Part shown: positions 48,150-60,111 of the stretch, piece after piece
Numbering within the stretch: position 1 is the first letter of the stretch
Layout of the letters: each line of letters begins with the position of its first letter
Assembly (NCBI GenBank): GCA_018350325.1
Contig: JAEVLN010000013.1
Coordinates: forward strand, 992,001 to 1,056,000
DNA length: 64,000 nt
Source: Globodera rostochiensis
Taxonomy: Eukaryota > Nematoda > Chromadorea > Rhabditida > Heteroderidae
Direction: 5' to 3'
The notes under the pieces: generated by a model
What the model was told of the DNA's origin: nothing
The model's database searches: none
What the model saw: only the letters and a program-made list of their open reading frames with translations
Made by a program: the position numbers and the translations under genes

Positions 48150-48420
48150 ACAGTAACGTGGAAAATAGCAGCCAAAGTACCGCACACTCGACTACGGCGG
48201 CCAGTAGGTGGGACGAGCTCCGGAAGAAGTCCGCGCGTGACCCGGCTGGGGGTCTCGCGCGCGCCCACTCCGCGGGTCCCCTCGCGCTCGCCCCCCAGTG
48301 GCGCTCGTCAGACTTCTTCCTCCGCCCCCACTACTTGCTCCGTCTCCGCATGCTCGCTGTTGGCGGGCCGTTACACGGCCTTTCATTATCACCTATGCCA
48401 AATCTTGCAAAAAACGGAAC
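48150..48420. other. GC-rich island, unrecognised
   Basis: Strongly GC-rich (CGCGCGCCC, GCTCGCCCCCC) in an AT-rich neighbourhood. Open frames on both strands have no domain I recognise. Confidence 0.35.
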
Positions 48421-48654
48421 TAGGATAGAGAACATTAAATTACAGTTTTTTGAGTTATTTTCTTCAGTAAAAAATCGTCACGCACTTCGATACGCTTAAC
48501 TTCATTTGTATATGACGGATCCTTCTCAAACATCCATTAATGCATTAATTTTTTCTCTAATGCATACATTCATGAGTTATAGTCAAAAACGTTTAAATTT
48601 TTCAAACCAAATTTTATTCTTCAAACTCCGCCAAATTTTGGTAGGGATAAGAAG

Positions 48655-48790
48655 CGGAGCACCACGATTGGGCGCGCACGATTGGCACGGTTGGGCGCGT
48701 CACGATTGGGCGCGCACGATTGGGCGCGCACGATTGGCACGGTTGGGCGCGTCACGATTGGGCGCGCACGATTGGGCGCCGGCACGTTCA
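48655..48790. repeat. tandem CACGATTGGGCGCG motif array
   Basis: Seven or more irregular copies of CACGATTGGGCGCG / CACGATTGGCACGG. The style matches the arms of the foldback elements, but no opposing arm is seen. Confidence 0.6.
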
Positions 48791-49134
48791 GTGTCGGCAC
48801 GATTCGGCGCCCGAAGCAAACCAAACAAAATTGGTATCATACAAAAGCTCTCAGTATGCTGAACCTTTGATCAAGCTAAAGCTATAACCGATTCGCAGTG
48901 CGCGCCCAATTGCGGGGTACCGATAAGAAGGGAGCATTAGAGGCACGTCTGCAAAATTTGGTCACGAAATATAAGCATTAGCCTGTGTTACAAGATCACG
49001 AAAACCGAAAGGAAATTCAATGGTGGGGGATATAATGTCTGACCACGCGCTGTCTGCCACATGGTTTTTTCGTTGTTAAACAATGAATTTCCGTGAGTAT
49101 CGAAACGATTTGTCTGTTTTGTGTTATCTCTAAT

Positions 49135-50000
49135 CGAGTAGGGGTCGTTTGCGTCTGGCCAGTTGCGTCTGGCCGTTTGCGTCTGGCCGTTTGCGTCTGG
49201 CCGTTTGCGTCTGGCCGTTTGCGTCTCAGGGCCGTTTGCGTCTGGCCGTTTGCGTCTGGCCGGTCGAGTCCCAGTACAAAAAAGGTCGACTAAGTCCCAC
49301 CAACAAAAATGTTTCTAGATTTTAATGATAAGCAAAATTTTTATCAGGCGATGAAGCAATTGTACAACAAAATAACAAATTAACTAAACAGATTAATTCA
49401 TTTGGTAATTGCCTGAAATTCCCCTAAACTTTTTTGGTGGCGTTTTTCGTCGGTAGATTTGACAAGATTGGCGTTGGAATTTGTTGAAGTGCGTGGGCTC
49501 TGATTGCCGCTGGAGTTTCCATCGTTTCTGCTGCACGTCTCTTGATTCCCGTCACAATTTGCTGTTTGGCGACATTCGCTGCGCTGTGCTGGCAGTTATG
49601 TTCCCCAACGGTCTTCAGGACAACATCGTCCAGTGATGTGTGCACGCGCCCCCGGCATTTGACATCACTTCGTTGATGTTCGCAGCGCCAAAATTTGACA
49701 TCTCTGTCGGCGTTGAACATGTGGAATACAGGCAGCCCTCATGTTCAAGCTTTTTGTTGTTTTTCTTGGTTTTTATTTCTTGAATTTCCATTTACGCTAA
49801 AACATGAACTTTGAAGAAAATAGTAGATTGAAATTGATTTTGCGGTAAAAACATTTTTTATTGTGCGACTTAGTCTGCCTTTTTAAGTACTGAGACGCAA
49901 ACGGCCAGACGCAAACGGCCAGACGCAAACGGCCCTGAGACGCAAACGGCCAGACGCAAACGGCCAGACGCAACTGGCCAGACGCAAACGGCCCGCTTCG
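49135..50000. mobile_element. foldback (Mutator-like) element FB5 carrying a FLYWCH finger
   Basis: Left end CGAGTAGGGGTCGTTTGCG, right end the inverse of CGAAGCGGGCCGTTTGCG. Both arms are tandem GTTTGCGTCTGGCC motifs. Flanked by the 8-bp duplication TCTCTAAT (49127-49134, 50001-50008). The ends match FB1 and FB2. The middle encodes a FLYWCH-like segment on the minus strand. Confidence 0.88.
49424..49720 (-). pseudogene. FLYWCH zinc-finger fragment
   Basis: 98 aa with DRDVKFWRCEHQR, KCRGRVHTS and VLKTVGEHNCQH, which fit the FLYWCH pattern (Tyr/Phe-Trp-x-Cys, Cys, His-x-Cys/His). The expected first Cys/aromatic part (KKLEHEGCLY) is present just upstream in another frame, so the domain is frameshifted or cut by an unseen intron. 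FLYWCH fingers are common in Mutator-like transposases. No catalytic domain is present. Confidence 0.6.
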
Positions 50001-50546
50001 TCTCTAATCACAGGGCTAGTTCCTCCGTTTGGCATAGGTGATTATTATATCCGGCTTTTCAAAAGTTGCTTTTTCCTTTATTTTCGTTTTTCCTTAATTT
50101 TCATTAAACCGGTTCAAAACGCGCTTTGAATTCTCTATTTTGATTTTCTATCAACTAATTGCTAATTTTGAAAGCCAATATGATTTTTCCCATTTTTTAA
50201 TCAGTGGACACTGAGTCCCCAGTAAAAACACTTCAGTCCCGGGTCTGTAACTCTCAGGGAATTCTACGATTTTTCCCTGAAGAGATTCCAGTGTTTTTGT
50301 ACTGAATTTTTAAAGATTTACTTAGCGCTTTGTGGAATATTCGTTTACTGGAAATTCATGTACTGAATATGTAATTTGATAAAAACTACATGTATAATAG
50401 TGGTGCATAAATGATATGGAAACATTTTTTTCATATATATGATATAGAGAAATACCCAACTGTCACGTAAAACAACACGTATGTCCAGCAATAAATATAT
50501 TATCACGCAAAACACATAGTTATATGTTTGTCCAGTAAAATAACGA

Positions 50547-53500
50547 TCACGTATAGCCATTAATAACAATCAGCTGCTTCTGCTGCTGCTTGTCGAGCTC
50601 CAACTCCTGCCGCCACTGTTCCATCTCCGTACTCTCGGCCACCGACTCGTGAATGTCCGCAATGAAACGAAACCTTTGGGAAGGGAGGGCTCATTAACCG
50701 AGTGGAAAAATTTTTTTCCAATGCAAAAAAAAAAATTCCAAAGGTTTCCCCCCGTCCCCCAAGAATCAATAAATTTGGCAGTTTCAGCTTAAAAACCATT
50801 TTTTCTAGTAAAATTGTTATAAATTGCAATAATCACCGGTCGTCCCCATTCTTCGCGTTGAACATCAATACATGACCATCAGCGCAACTGATCAACAGTC
50901 CATTCGAATAAATATTGTTCTGAAATTTTTAGATAGTAAGCGTAAAAACCCAAAAAGGAAAGAGGGTTTCTCAAAAAAAACCAGCCCATTTTTTGTAAGA
51001 TTCTTTCGAGAAGGAAAGGGGTATCGAAAAAAACTATAACTGGTCTCTCGCACCATTTAAAATTTTTTTCTTTAGTTGAAAAATTTAGTGATTTTAAAAG
51101 GTAATTAAAATATTTCAATTTTAACAACATTTTCAAGTCCGCCTCTCTCCCTTCTGATATTTAATCGAATGTTGCTGAATCACACCTGAAACTCTTTCAC
51201 ATGAAGTCCAATCAGCGGCGTGGAGTAGCGCAACTGATATTGACCGAGTCCACTCGACTTTCGTCTGCCAACACTGATCAACTTGCACACCAACATCATG
51301 TCGTTGAAGAGAAAAATTTCACGTTGATGCGCCGTGGAGGACTGACGCTTGTTGGGATCGATGAGTTGGTGCAGTCGACAATAGCAAATGAGACGACGAT
51401 GGGGCTCAACAAGCTTCTGAAAAATTTGGAGATAAAATTGTATTGTAATTTTCTTGGCTCAAATGATGGAATTTTTTTGGTAAATAAACAAACAAAAATT
51501 TAAAAAAAAATTAATTTTTAAGAGTTAAAATCAATATAAAATTGAAAGATTTTAAAAATTTCTCTTTAATTTTTGTTTCAAAAAGCCAACATCAAACAAT
51601 AAAGTGTACAACAAAAACATTTTGTGTGTATGCACAGCGCAATTCTCGCCAATGCTAGAAGGAACTTCAGCATAAATTTACGCGCATCAGCGTCGGCTGG
51701 GTTGTCCGAGTGGTTAAGGAGGCAGACTTAAGATCTGCTGGACTCTACGTCCGCGTGGGTTCGAACCCCACACCCAGCAACCTACTTTTTGTAATTTTTA
51801 TATTTAATATAAAATGCAATAGATAAAGCGCTCTATTTATCATTGTTCTCCTCCTTTTTTTATACTATTAAATTTTGTTTCAAAAAAAGAACAACAAAAA
51901 TTCGAATTCCCTCAAACACGAATAAAAACCTAATTAAAGTTTCGGAAAACCAGAAAAAATTTTGTTGTTAATAAAGAATTTACAGGTTTTTCCTTGGCCG
52001 ATATGCTCTGGTCCACCTTGAGCACCTGTGTCACGTGGTCCGTGCCTGCTTGAAACTCCAATAGTTTCACCCGTTCATAAATACCAGCCAATATATTTCT
52101 GCAAAAATTTATATTTTTTCGAGTAAAAAGTAAACAATTAATAAATTAACTTTTAAAAATTGTTTTGCATACTGTTTTCCTTCAATTTCACCTTTATGGA
52201 GTAATTCTGTGTTTTTGAAAAGCCGGTAATTTTTTTGAATTTTAATGAAATGTTGTGGTATAGAAAAATATGCAAGCATTAGCCCTCTCATATTCTGTGC
52301 CAAATATCGTCTCGTCTCATGATGTTTTAAAAGCCCAAATTTCCCATTAGAGACGCCAGTCGGGAGTTCCGTCTCGGGATTTGAGGCGTCGTAAAATTGA
52401 GCCACATTTTAATATTTTCATATTTGAGTTTGCTTCATCTCAATAAAAACCTGTCCATATGACGCGCCTCCTCGAGCCGATACAAATTCTGCACGAATTC
52501 GTCTAATTTCATTCGTCGTGAGTCTTTCAACGACGGCGTGTGCAGGTCCGTGTTCAACATGATGACAGCAAATGCCAAAATGTACATGGCGTCCGGTGTG
52601 TCCAACGCACACAATCTGTGCCGATTGCATGCAACGTAATGTTGTGAAAATGTCTGCAAAATAAATTATGGTTTCAAACATACCCGAAATCGTTCTTGCA
52701 CAATTTTCCTCTATTACTACTAATATATAAGATAGATATGGGTTCTGGAAATGAAACGTTAATTTTTTTGATCGATTTTTAATGATTTTAAACGTAAGTC
52801 TGGCAATATATGATTGGTTTAAAATTAAAAACATACTTGAATGATATGGTCAATTTTTTGTGCTTCTAATGGCAGTCGAATATATTTGAGCAATTGGCGA
52901 ATAGCAATGTCAATGTCCATGTCGTACATTGAAATTTGTTCGATGAAACAACTAAAATAAATGACCGAAATTCATTCATTCAGGGCCGTAGCCAGAAAAA
53001 ATTTTTCGGGGGGGGGGGGAACCAAAAAAGTCGATTCTTAGGGGTGCATTTTTGCATTTTATGTATTTTTCTTAAGCAATTTTTCCCAAAAAGTTGGATT
53101 TTAGAGGATGCATTTTTGGGGTTTTATTGCATTTTTCTTAAGCAATTTTCCCCCCCCCCCCAAAAAGTTGCATTTTAGAGGGTGCATTTTGCGTTTTATT
53201 GTTATTTTTCTTAAGCAGCTTTCCAAAAAAAAAAAGTTACAATTTTCGTTAAATTTTTAGTATTTTTAACATCTTTGTTTAAAAATTGCGTAAAAATCGA
53301 AATCGCCATTTTCTTATTTTTTAAAAATACAAGTTTTTTTGAAAACTTCTGGGGGGATGGGGGGGGGGGGGGTCGGCGGTGCCGATAGGCGCCGCCGAGA
53401 AATTTTGAAGATTGGATTTGCAACCTAAAATTTAAAAAAACGGTAATTTTTTGAACCTTTTTAAGAATCGGGGGGGGGGGGGGCGGCGGTGCCGACAGGC

Positions 53501-54214
53501 GCCGCCGGGAAAAATTTTTGGAATGTTAAAGTAAATTGGACAAAAATAGTAAAAGTTCAAAACACGGGGTCCCCTCTATGGTTTTTTCCTCAAAAAACAT
53601 TTCGGGGGGGGGGCAGCTGCCCCCTTGCCCCCCCCCCCCCCCCCCCCTCCTGGCTACGGTCCTGCATTCATTATATTTTTTGAATGATTGAGGTCAACCA
53701 GTCGTCCTGAAAATATAACGAACGCTTTTTGTTATAAATTGATCCAAAATCTAATCTACAAAATATGTCTTATTTTAATGTTTTCATTTTACTATTTTTA
53801 AAACAACCCACTTAAGCACCGATGCGTGGAATTGCGACCGCAGTGTACCGAGGTATTCGCCGATCATCTGTTTGCTGATCCCACGTCGTTCCATGAACAA
53901 CAGCGCCAGCTCCCGCGCGCTGTTCCGCACAAACCCCCAGTTGATTAGCAATTGGACGCCAAGGTCCGGCTTTCTTAAAAAAATAATACTAGTAATGAGT
54001 ACTTGGGCTAGCCAAGGCTATGAAAAAAAAAATTCCCAAATCAATCTTTTATAAAAATTTTCTTTGAAAATTTTACGTTTTAATCGTATCGATCATTTTG
54101 TTAATTAGTGCAAAATTTTACTTGTTGAAGAAATTGAGCGCAATTCGGTAGAGTCGACGCCGCTGCTGTTCGGTCCATTCCACACGCATTTGCATATTCG
54201 TGGGGAAGAAATCT
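50547..54214 (-). CDS. IQSEC: IQSEC/BRAG-type Arf-GEF, Sec7-PH part (5' exons not certain)
   Basis: Exons in transcript order: 54122..54214, 53812..53973, 52837..52951, 52451..52653, 51984..52098, 51186..51416, 50837..50919, 50547..50673; phases agree and the stop is TGA. The Sec7 domain includes ERRGISKQMIGEYLG, IRLPLEAQKID (with the catalytic glutamate) and YILAFAVIMLNTDLHTPSLK. The PH domain includes PHRRLICYC, HQREIFLFND and HVLMFNAKNGDDR, and a Glu/Gln-rich coiled tail follows. The protein should exchange GDP for GTP on Arf GTPases at membranes. The Gly usual before the catalytic Glu (LPGEAQK) is Leu here. Introns hold a tRNA gene and a hAT-like MITE. An IQ motif and earlier exons are not identified with certainty. 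Confidence 0.9.
51696..51779 (+). tRNA. tRNA-Leu (anticodon UAA)
   Basis: Acceptor stem GCTGGGT/ACCCAGC, D region TCCGAGTGGTTAAGG, anticodon arm GCAGACTTAAGATCTGC with anticodon TAA, long class II variable arm (TGGACTCTACGTCC), T arm GTGGGTTCGAACCCCAC and discriminator A. It lies on the opposite strand inside an intron of the Arf-GEF gene. A run of T follows at 51786. Confidence 0.95.
52981..53664. mobile_element. hAT-like MITE in an IQSEC intron
   Basis: Inverted ends CAGGGCCGTAGCCAG and CTGGCTACGGTCCTG with the 8-bp duplication CATTCATT (52973-52980, 53665-53672). The inside has poly-G/C runs, direct repeats (TTTTCTTAAGCA) and two GC-rich hairpins at 53373-53398 and about 53483-53508. Confidence 0.88.
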
Positions 54215-55585
54215 CTGTAACACAAAAACATTTTAATTTATTTGGGCACAAAAAATTGCACACATTATAGGTCAAAATATTGGGAATCAAACAATAAATA
54301 GATCGGGGGTTGATTACGCGTTGCTCGTCTCATCTCACCGCAATTTGTGATAAGAGACGATAGGGGGAGAGGGGATATCTTAAAGAGCAACGCCGGAAGG
54401 AAAAGACGGCGGCGGTTCATAAAAAAACCGCCGTTTTTCGAGAAGGACGTCGCGGTCGGCGGAAGGCAGGGCACAACCACAGAAAACAAACCAACCACAA
54501 ACAAATTGGAGGCGGGGGCTGGTACACCGCCATAAAAGACCCACCCCTTAGAAGTCAACATTTTTATTGTCAAGGCAAGGGGGTTTGGAGGATTTTTTGT
54601 TATGACAAAAATTCTTAAGGGAAGGAGAAAAGAGGTGTGAACATTTTGTCCAGCGGAACATCCGAAAACAAACAAATTACATGTATATCAACATACAACC
54701 AAGTTATGGAGCGCTTTCAAAATTCCAGAAAAATGCGGTATTAAAACTCAAATTATACTAAACAAAAAATTATTTGAAATTAATATGAGCTTAGAATTCT
54801 GCATCAAAATAGAGCAGAAGGAACATCGGTTAACACGGAGAAAAAAAGGAAATTGATCCCTCTCTCAGTCAGCCCACCACCGTTCCCCCATTCTCCCCCC
54901 CCCCCCCTCTAATAATTATATATATTCATACTAACAGCAGCAACAGCAATCAGCACACCATAAAGTTTGATGTGCATTCGCGCAAAGGCGACGACAACGA
55001 CTACCCCCCCCCCCCCACCCCGCCGGAGGGGGCAAATCAAAAAACGACGACATGAGACAAATTTTTTTTTTTTGTTTGTCGTGGAACCGACAGAGCATTA
55101 CATATCAATTCCGTTTAAGTTCCATTACTAATTGACGCGCCAAAAATAAAGAAAAACGGTAATGAGGAAAAGAAAGGGATAGAAATTTTTAAAACTTTTT
55201 GCCCCCCCACCTCCATTCTCCCGCATCGCCATCATTTTCAACAACACCGGACATAAATAATAATAAAATTGCCCTCTGGCGGCAAAACTTGTGTAGATAA
55301 AGAGACAAAAAGAATGAATGACACATTTTTGGGGAAATTTAGGGAGGACCAAATTAGGCTTCATAAGGCCTCTAAAGTGCTCATATTCTCTCAGAAACAA
55401 ATTTGGACAACGTCAACAAACAAAATCCGCCGACACAAAATTTATTTGTCATATGGCGACCCAAAAAGCAAAAGTTTAAGAACCTTTTTTTGTTTTTTAA
55501 AGATGGGAATTTGGAACTAAATTGTTGAGGAGGAACTTTTCTCATCATGGATAAGCAATTTTTAGATCCCATAAGTGGTCACAAC
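54215..55585. other. intron or intergenic sequence, nothing firm
   Basis: Poly-C runs at about 54896-54907 and 55003-55016. Long minus-strand frames have no splice or homology support. If the Gln-rich exons to the right belong to the Arf-GEF gene, this is part of a long intron. Confidence 0.4.
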
Positions 55586-56404
55586 TAGAGCCCGGTCGAG
55601 ACGAGATCTCGTCTCGAGGATCTCGAAAAATCTCGACGAGATTCTCGAGAAATCTCAACCTCGAGATCTCGTCTCGAATAAAACTGAATTTTCGAGACGA
55701 GATTCTCGATCTCGACTCCAAAATTTTTCATAAAAACAGTGCTTTTCTTAACAAAGATTGTATTTTTGTAAAAAAATTCCCCCGGCGGCGCCTGTCGGCA
55801 CCGCCGGGCATACTCCATTTTGGCTGCAAATCTCTTAATTGAATTAAAAATTAATGTTCTCGGCGGCGCCTATCGGAACCGCCGAACCTCCTCTCACTCC
55901 CAAAAGTGAATAAAATTTCTCAATTTGAAAAATTTCTTTAAAAAATGTTTAAAAAATTCGAAATTTTCTCACCGGCTCTTTCATGCCCCACTAATAGGTC
56001 AAGCCCAGCTTCACTGTCCTTATTTTACAAAATTTTCGATGGGACCCCTACACTATATTTATTCCCTCACCATTGAATTTTCTTTTGATTTTCAAAACCT
56101 TGGAACACAGGCAACACTTATATTTCGTGACCAAATTTTACAGACATGCTTTTAGTGCTCCCTTCTTACTCGTACAAAATTTGGTAGAGTTTCTGAGAAT
56201 TTTGGAAAAAAAAATTATATTTTCATCAAAAATCTCGAATCTCGACTGTTCCGGCTCGAGATTTTTCGAGACTCGAGATTTTTCGAGAATCTCGACCTCG
56301 AGATCTCGTCTCGAACAAAACGGAATTTTCGAGATTTTTCGAGACCCGAGATTTTTTCGAGAATCTCGTCTCGAGTCTCGCTTGAAGCTCAAGTCCGGGC
56401 TCTA
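55586..56404. mobile_element. hAT-like element with ATCTCGA-repeat ends (copy 1)
   Basis: Ends TAGAGCCCGG and CCGGGCTCTA with the 8-bp duplication GTCACAAC (55578-55585, 56405-56412). Both subterminal regions consist of ATCTCGA/TCGAGAT repeats. Two GC-rich hairpins (55782-55807 and 55860-55885) lie inside. Confidence 0.85.
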
Positions 56405-56533
56405 GTCACAACCACAAGTGTTTTGAAAAATTGCTAGTCCCCAAAAATTTGGAGTGTCCTCTAGCCCGATGGACAATGCATTGATTTTCCAAAAAAAAGA
56501 CGGCTGATCTAAACTTAACCTTTTGGATCGTTT

Positions 56534-56869
56534 GTGGCCCAAATTAAGTTCGGCAAATGCGGTTTTTTGTTATTCGGCGTAGCCCATCTTAAGGAGAAAA
56601 GACCGACGAATCTTATACTAGTATATCTCGTTTGCGCCTGTGCTACAGGACTTTTTCGAATGATTGGCTTAAGGGGTGATGTAATGACGTGTCCTTATGA
56701 AATGGTCAGAGAAAAATTTTGTGAAATAAATTGGGAAAAGGGAATTCTGACGATTGCAAATAACAAAAAACCAATTGATGAACACTACAGAGCACACCGG
56801 AAAAGAACGGGCGCGAGTGCGGGTGCTGTGAATAATGTGCACTTAAGCGATTGGAGGAATGAAAGATGA
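56534..56869 (+). CDS. hypothetical ORF, 111 aa
   Basis: Open frame with a hydrophobic stretch (NLILVYLVCACATGLF) and a charged end. No recognised domain, no convincing splice sites. It may be a transposon remnant or chance. Confidence 0.15.
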   Translation: MAQIKFGKCGFLLFGVAHLKEKRPTNLILVYLVCACATGLFRMIGLRGDVMTCPYEMVREKFCEINWEKGILTIANNKKPIDEHYRAHRKRTGASAGAVNNVHLSDWRNER

Positions 56870-59393
56870 ATAAAAGTGACAGGCTACCTAAAGTCGTTAA
56901 AAAATACTCTAAAGTTTAGGGGGTCGAATTCAAATATGACCTCCTTTCTGGCCAGTTTAAAACTCCAGAGCCAAATTCGAGCAATTTCCAAAAATTCATT
57001 TTTTTCCAAAAAAATCTATTTTTCCATAACACTTTCAACTTTCATATTCGTTTGCGAGTCGGGGTAGGGGAACGAGTTAAGATTTTACCACAAGTTCTCA
57101 TCCCTCACCCCCAGGGCATTCTGGTCTATGAGGTTTTTTATGGAGGGGATATGAAAATAGGTCGGATCTTGCCCTCACTCACACACACACACACACACAC
57201 ATTCAGAAAAGAGAGAGGCCACCACACCGATATTGTCAGATGTTATGGGGGAGAGAAAGAGAAGGGGCCAACAAAGAGCGATTTGTGAGCCCTCAATACA
57301 TTTTCATTCATCCAAGAAATAATAATAAATATAACTATTCTATTAATTTTATGAGATTGACGGCGGAACCACTGGCCCGTCGGTCCGGTTGGAGTCACAT
57401 CTTTCCCTCAGTTTCAATGATCAATAAAATAATAAAATGATAACTAAGTCGCATTGTCTTAATAATTTTTAAATGATCCAGCGCTTTCGGACATTTCTTG
57501 TAATATAATTACAATATATCAACAACTAAAAACGAAAAAAAATTTGATCAAAAATATTCAACATAAGATAAATTCCTTGCTAGAAAAGATAGTTCAAAAA
57601 ACCTTAAAAAGTATGTAACACACACGAAGCTTTTTGGCTTTCGTTCGATGCTTATGTTGAACGCGCTGATTTGAACTCTCTTCAGCAATAGACAGCGGGA
57701 GGAGGGGGAATTTGTTATTTGCTTAAGCATTCTCATACATAAACACACTTAACCTTACCATCCTATGTATTGGTACAACAACATCGGCAGCACATAAACA
57801 ATCATTGCACAGCGGCTGTGAACGACAACGACGAGCTGAGCTCAACAAAAAGTCAAAACGGAAAGGAAGAAAAGACGGCCAAAATTAAGCGCCCACGGAT
57901 CCCACCTTCTTGGAAACGATTTTTATTATTTTTTGATGCATTATTACTTATAATTCGTGGTTATGATAAAGAAATGCTGATAAAATTCGTGCGATAAGCT
58001 TATCAGTGACGTGCATTGTGCACAAAATAAAAAAATTCATCAGAATTAGACATTTTTGGCCAATTCCGTCGACATGGCATAAGGGAGCAAAGAAGAGAGA
58101 GAGAGAGAGACTGGCAAAATTTCGTTGACTTAAAAAACAACAAAACGAACAATTTGGTCAATCATCGATCGAACAGCGAATACACCAAACATTCCATTTT
58201 TGCTAGACATATTATTAGCCGGAACCAAAATACGATCTCAGCGGTTTGTCAATTGTAAATTCATGTTTAGCGAAATGCCTCGTGCGCAGACAACAAACGA
58301 TCGGCCTCCTATGCTCCCTGCCACTTGGAATGTCAGCAGATTTTGTGGGTTGAAGTAATGTGAAAAAAAAATCCATCCACCACCATCTCGCAACATTTTA
58401 TTTTACTCCAATTCTGCAGTCTAATAAGCAATTATAAAGCAGGCGTCAGCTCATCGCAAATTGATCAAATCGGAACGATCATCGACCCATCCGATAACTT
58501 CTCACGATCGATTAACCAAAAACAACATTTGGCGAATTTGTGTGGATTAATATGGTGATGGGCTCGCGCACCTTATATACTATACAATATTATCCCTCCC
58601 GGGGCAATAATCAATAATGGATGCCCACGTAAAAATTGTAAATTGCTCTCCAAAAACCATCGCCTCAAGCGCTGTAAAAGTCAATCAACCATATAATTGA
58701 CTCTATTGAGTGAGTCAACGGGGAACTGTTTCAGCGCACATATTTGGGCGAATGAAAATGGAAGAAAGGATAGGCCTAAAGACCGTCCATTTTTGGAGTG
58801 GGAGGGCAATGAAAAGAGCTAACAGATTTTGGGAGAGTGACCGGACAAAACACACCAACAGCCGCAGAAATAAATGTCTAGTTTTCGTGACGAAAAGCCT
58901 TACCGCGTTTCAAATATCCGGCAACATTTTGAATGGAAATGGGAAGCACATAAAACAACAGCGGTGAAAATGGGTAAGATGCAGGCATCGCCTCAGCATT
59001 TGATGTGCAAAAGACGGACAATTTAAATGGAGGGCCATTTGTTACCATAAACAGTTGGCCACAATAAAAATTGCAATCTAAAAGACTAATCAATGTCAAG
59101 CAAAATAATATAATATTTTCCAGCAAAATACAATTTTTGTCTGCTTATAAATATAGTACACAGTTTGTCTCTGTGTGCGCTTGTGCTCTCTATTTTAGGG
59201 ACACAAGCAAGCTATAAATAAAAAAGAGGGGAAGTGTTTGGTCGAAGCCCTTTTGAGAGCATTAAATGGAACACAATAAATACAAAATCTCTCGAGAAGC
59301 TTTAATGTGGAGCCAAAAGCACAACACTCATCTCGGATCCTCTCCCAAAGAATTCAGATTTTCATCGAGGGTCCACACTAGAGGTTTCCACAC
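56870..59393. other. long stretch without a supported gene
   Basis: AT-rich. It holds a CA microsatellite at 57178-57202 and a GA run near 58095-58110. Open frames are short and lack splice support. It may be intronic to the minus-strand Arf-GEF gene. Confidence 0.4.
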
Positions 59394-60103
59394 TAGAGAA
59401 AGGACTTGAGGATCGATCGAGAATCTCGAAAATCTCGTATCTCGAAGATCTCGAAAAAATTTGTTCGATCGAGAATCTCGTAAAATCTCGAATCTCGAAA
59501 AATCTCACGAGATTTTTCGAGATTTTCAAAAATTTTTTGATTGTCAATTTCCAAAGTGAATTTATTATTCAGTATTGCAAATCTTATTGTCTGTTCTGGA
59601 AGGGGCAAATACAACAAGATTCCATAAAATCAAAGTTCAAAATCATGACCGACTACCGAATTTTTTTTTTGCGCAAAGTTATCTAAAATATTTTTTAAGG
59701 AGGGGGATGGGTCGCGATGCCATAAGTGCCCGACCTTCTTCAAGAAATTTAATTTTTCTGGAAAGGAGAGCCCGAGAAAATTTTAAAGATTTTAACAATG
59801 TTTACTAAAAAAATTGCTCTAAAATTTTAGAAATTTGGATAAAAATGAGCATGTTTAACCGCAAATTTAGGTAATAATAAAAGTTAATTTTAAAAAAAGT
59901 ACATATCCGACCAGGGATGGGCGGAATTCCGTTGTCCGTTTTTTAAAATAAATTTCCGCCCATCCCTGTATCCGACCTCGAGAATCTCGAAAAATCTCGG
60001 TCAGGCCAAATTTTTTCGATCGAGATTTCGATCGAGAATCTCGAAAAAATCTCGTCGAGATTTCCGAGATTACGATCGAGAATCTCGATCGGTCCTTTCT
60101 CTA
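59394..60103. mobile_element. hAT-like element with ATCTCGA-repeat ends (copy 2)
   Basis: Ends TAGAGAAAGGAC and GTCCTTTCTCTA with the 8-bp duplication TTCCACAC (59386-59393, 60104-60111). Subterminal GATCGAGAATCTCGA repeats sit on both sides. No transposase. Confidence 0.85.
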
Positions 60104-60111
60104 TTCCACAC

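Noticed and set aside
53685..53711. Apparent exon DDWLTSII in the Arf-GEF intron
   Set aside because: It puts a stop in frame. Joining 53812 directly to 52951 keeps phase and matches the Sec7 alignment.
54265..54675. 136-aa minus-strand frame upstream of the Sec7 exons
   Set aside because: Hydrophobic and low-complexity, no acceptor/donor pair that joins it in phase to the Sec7 exon at 54214.
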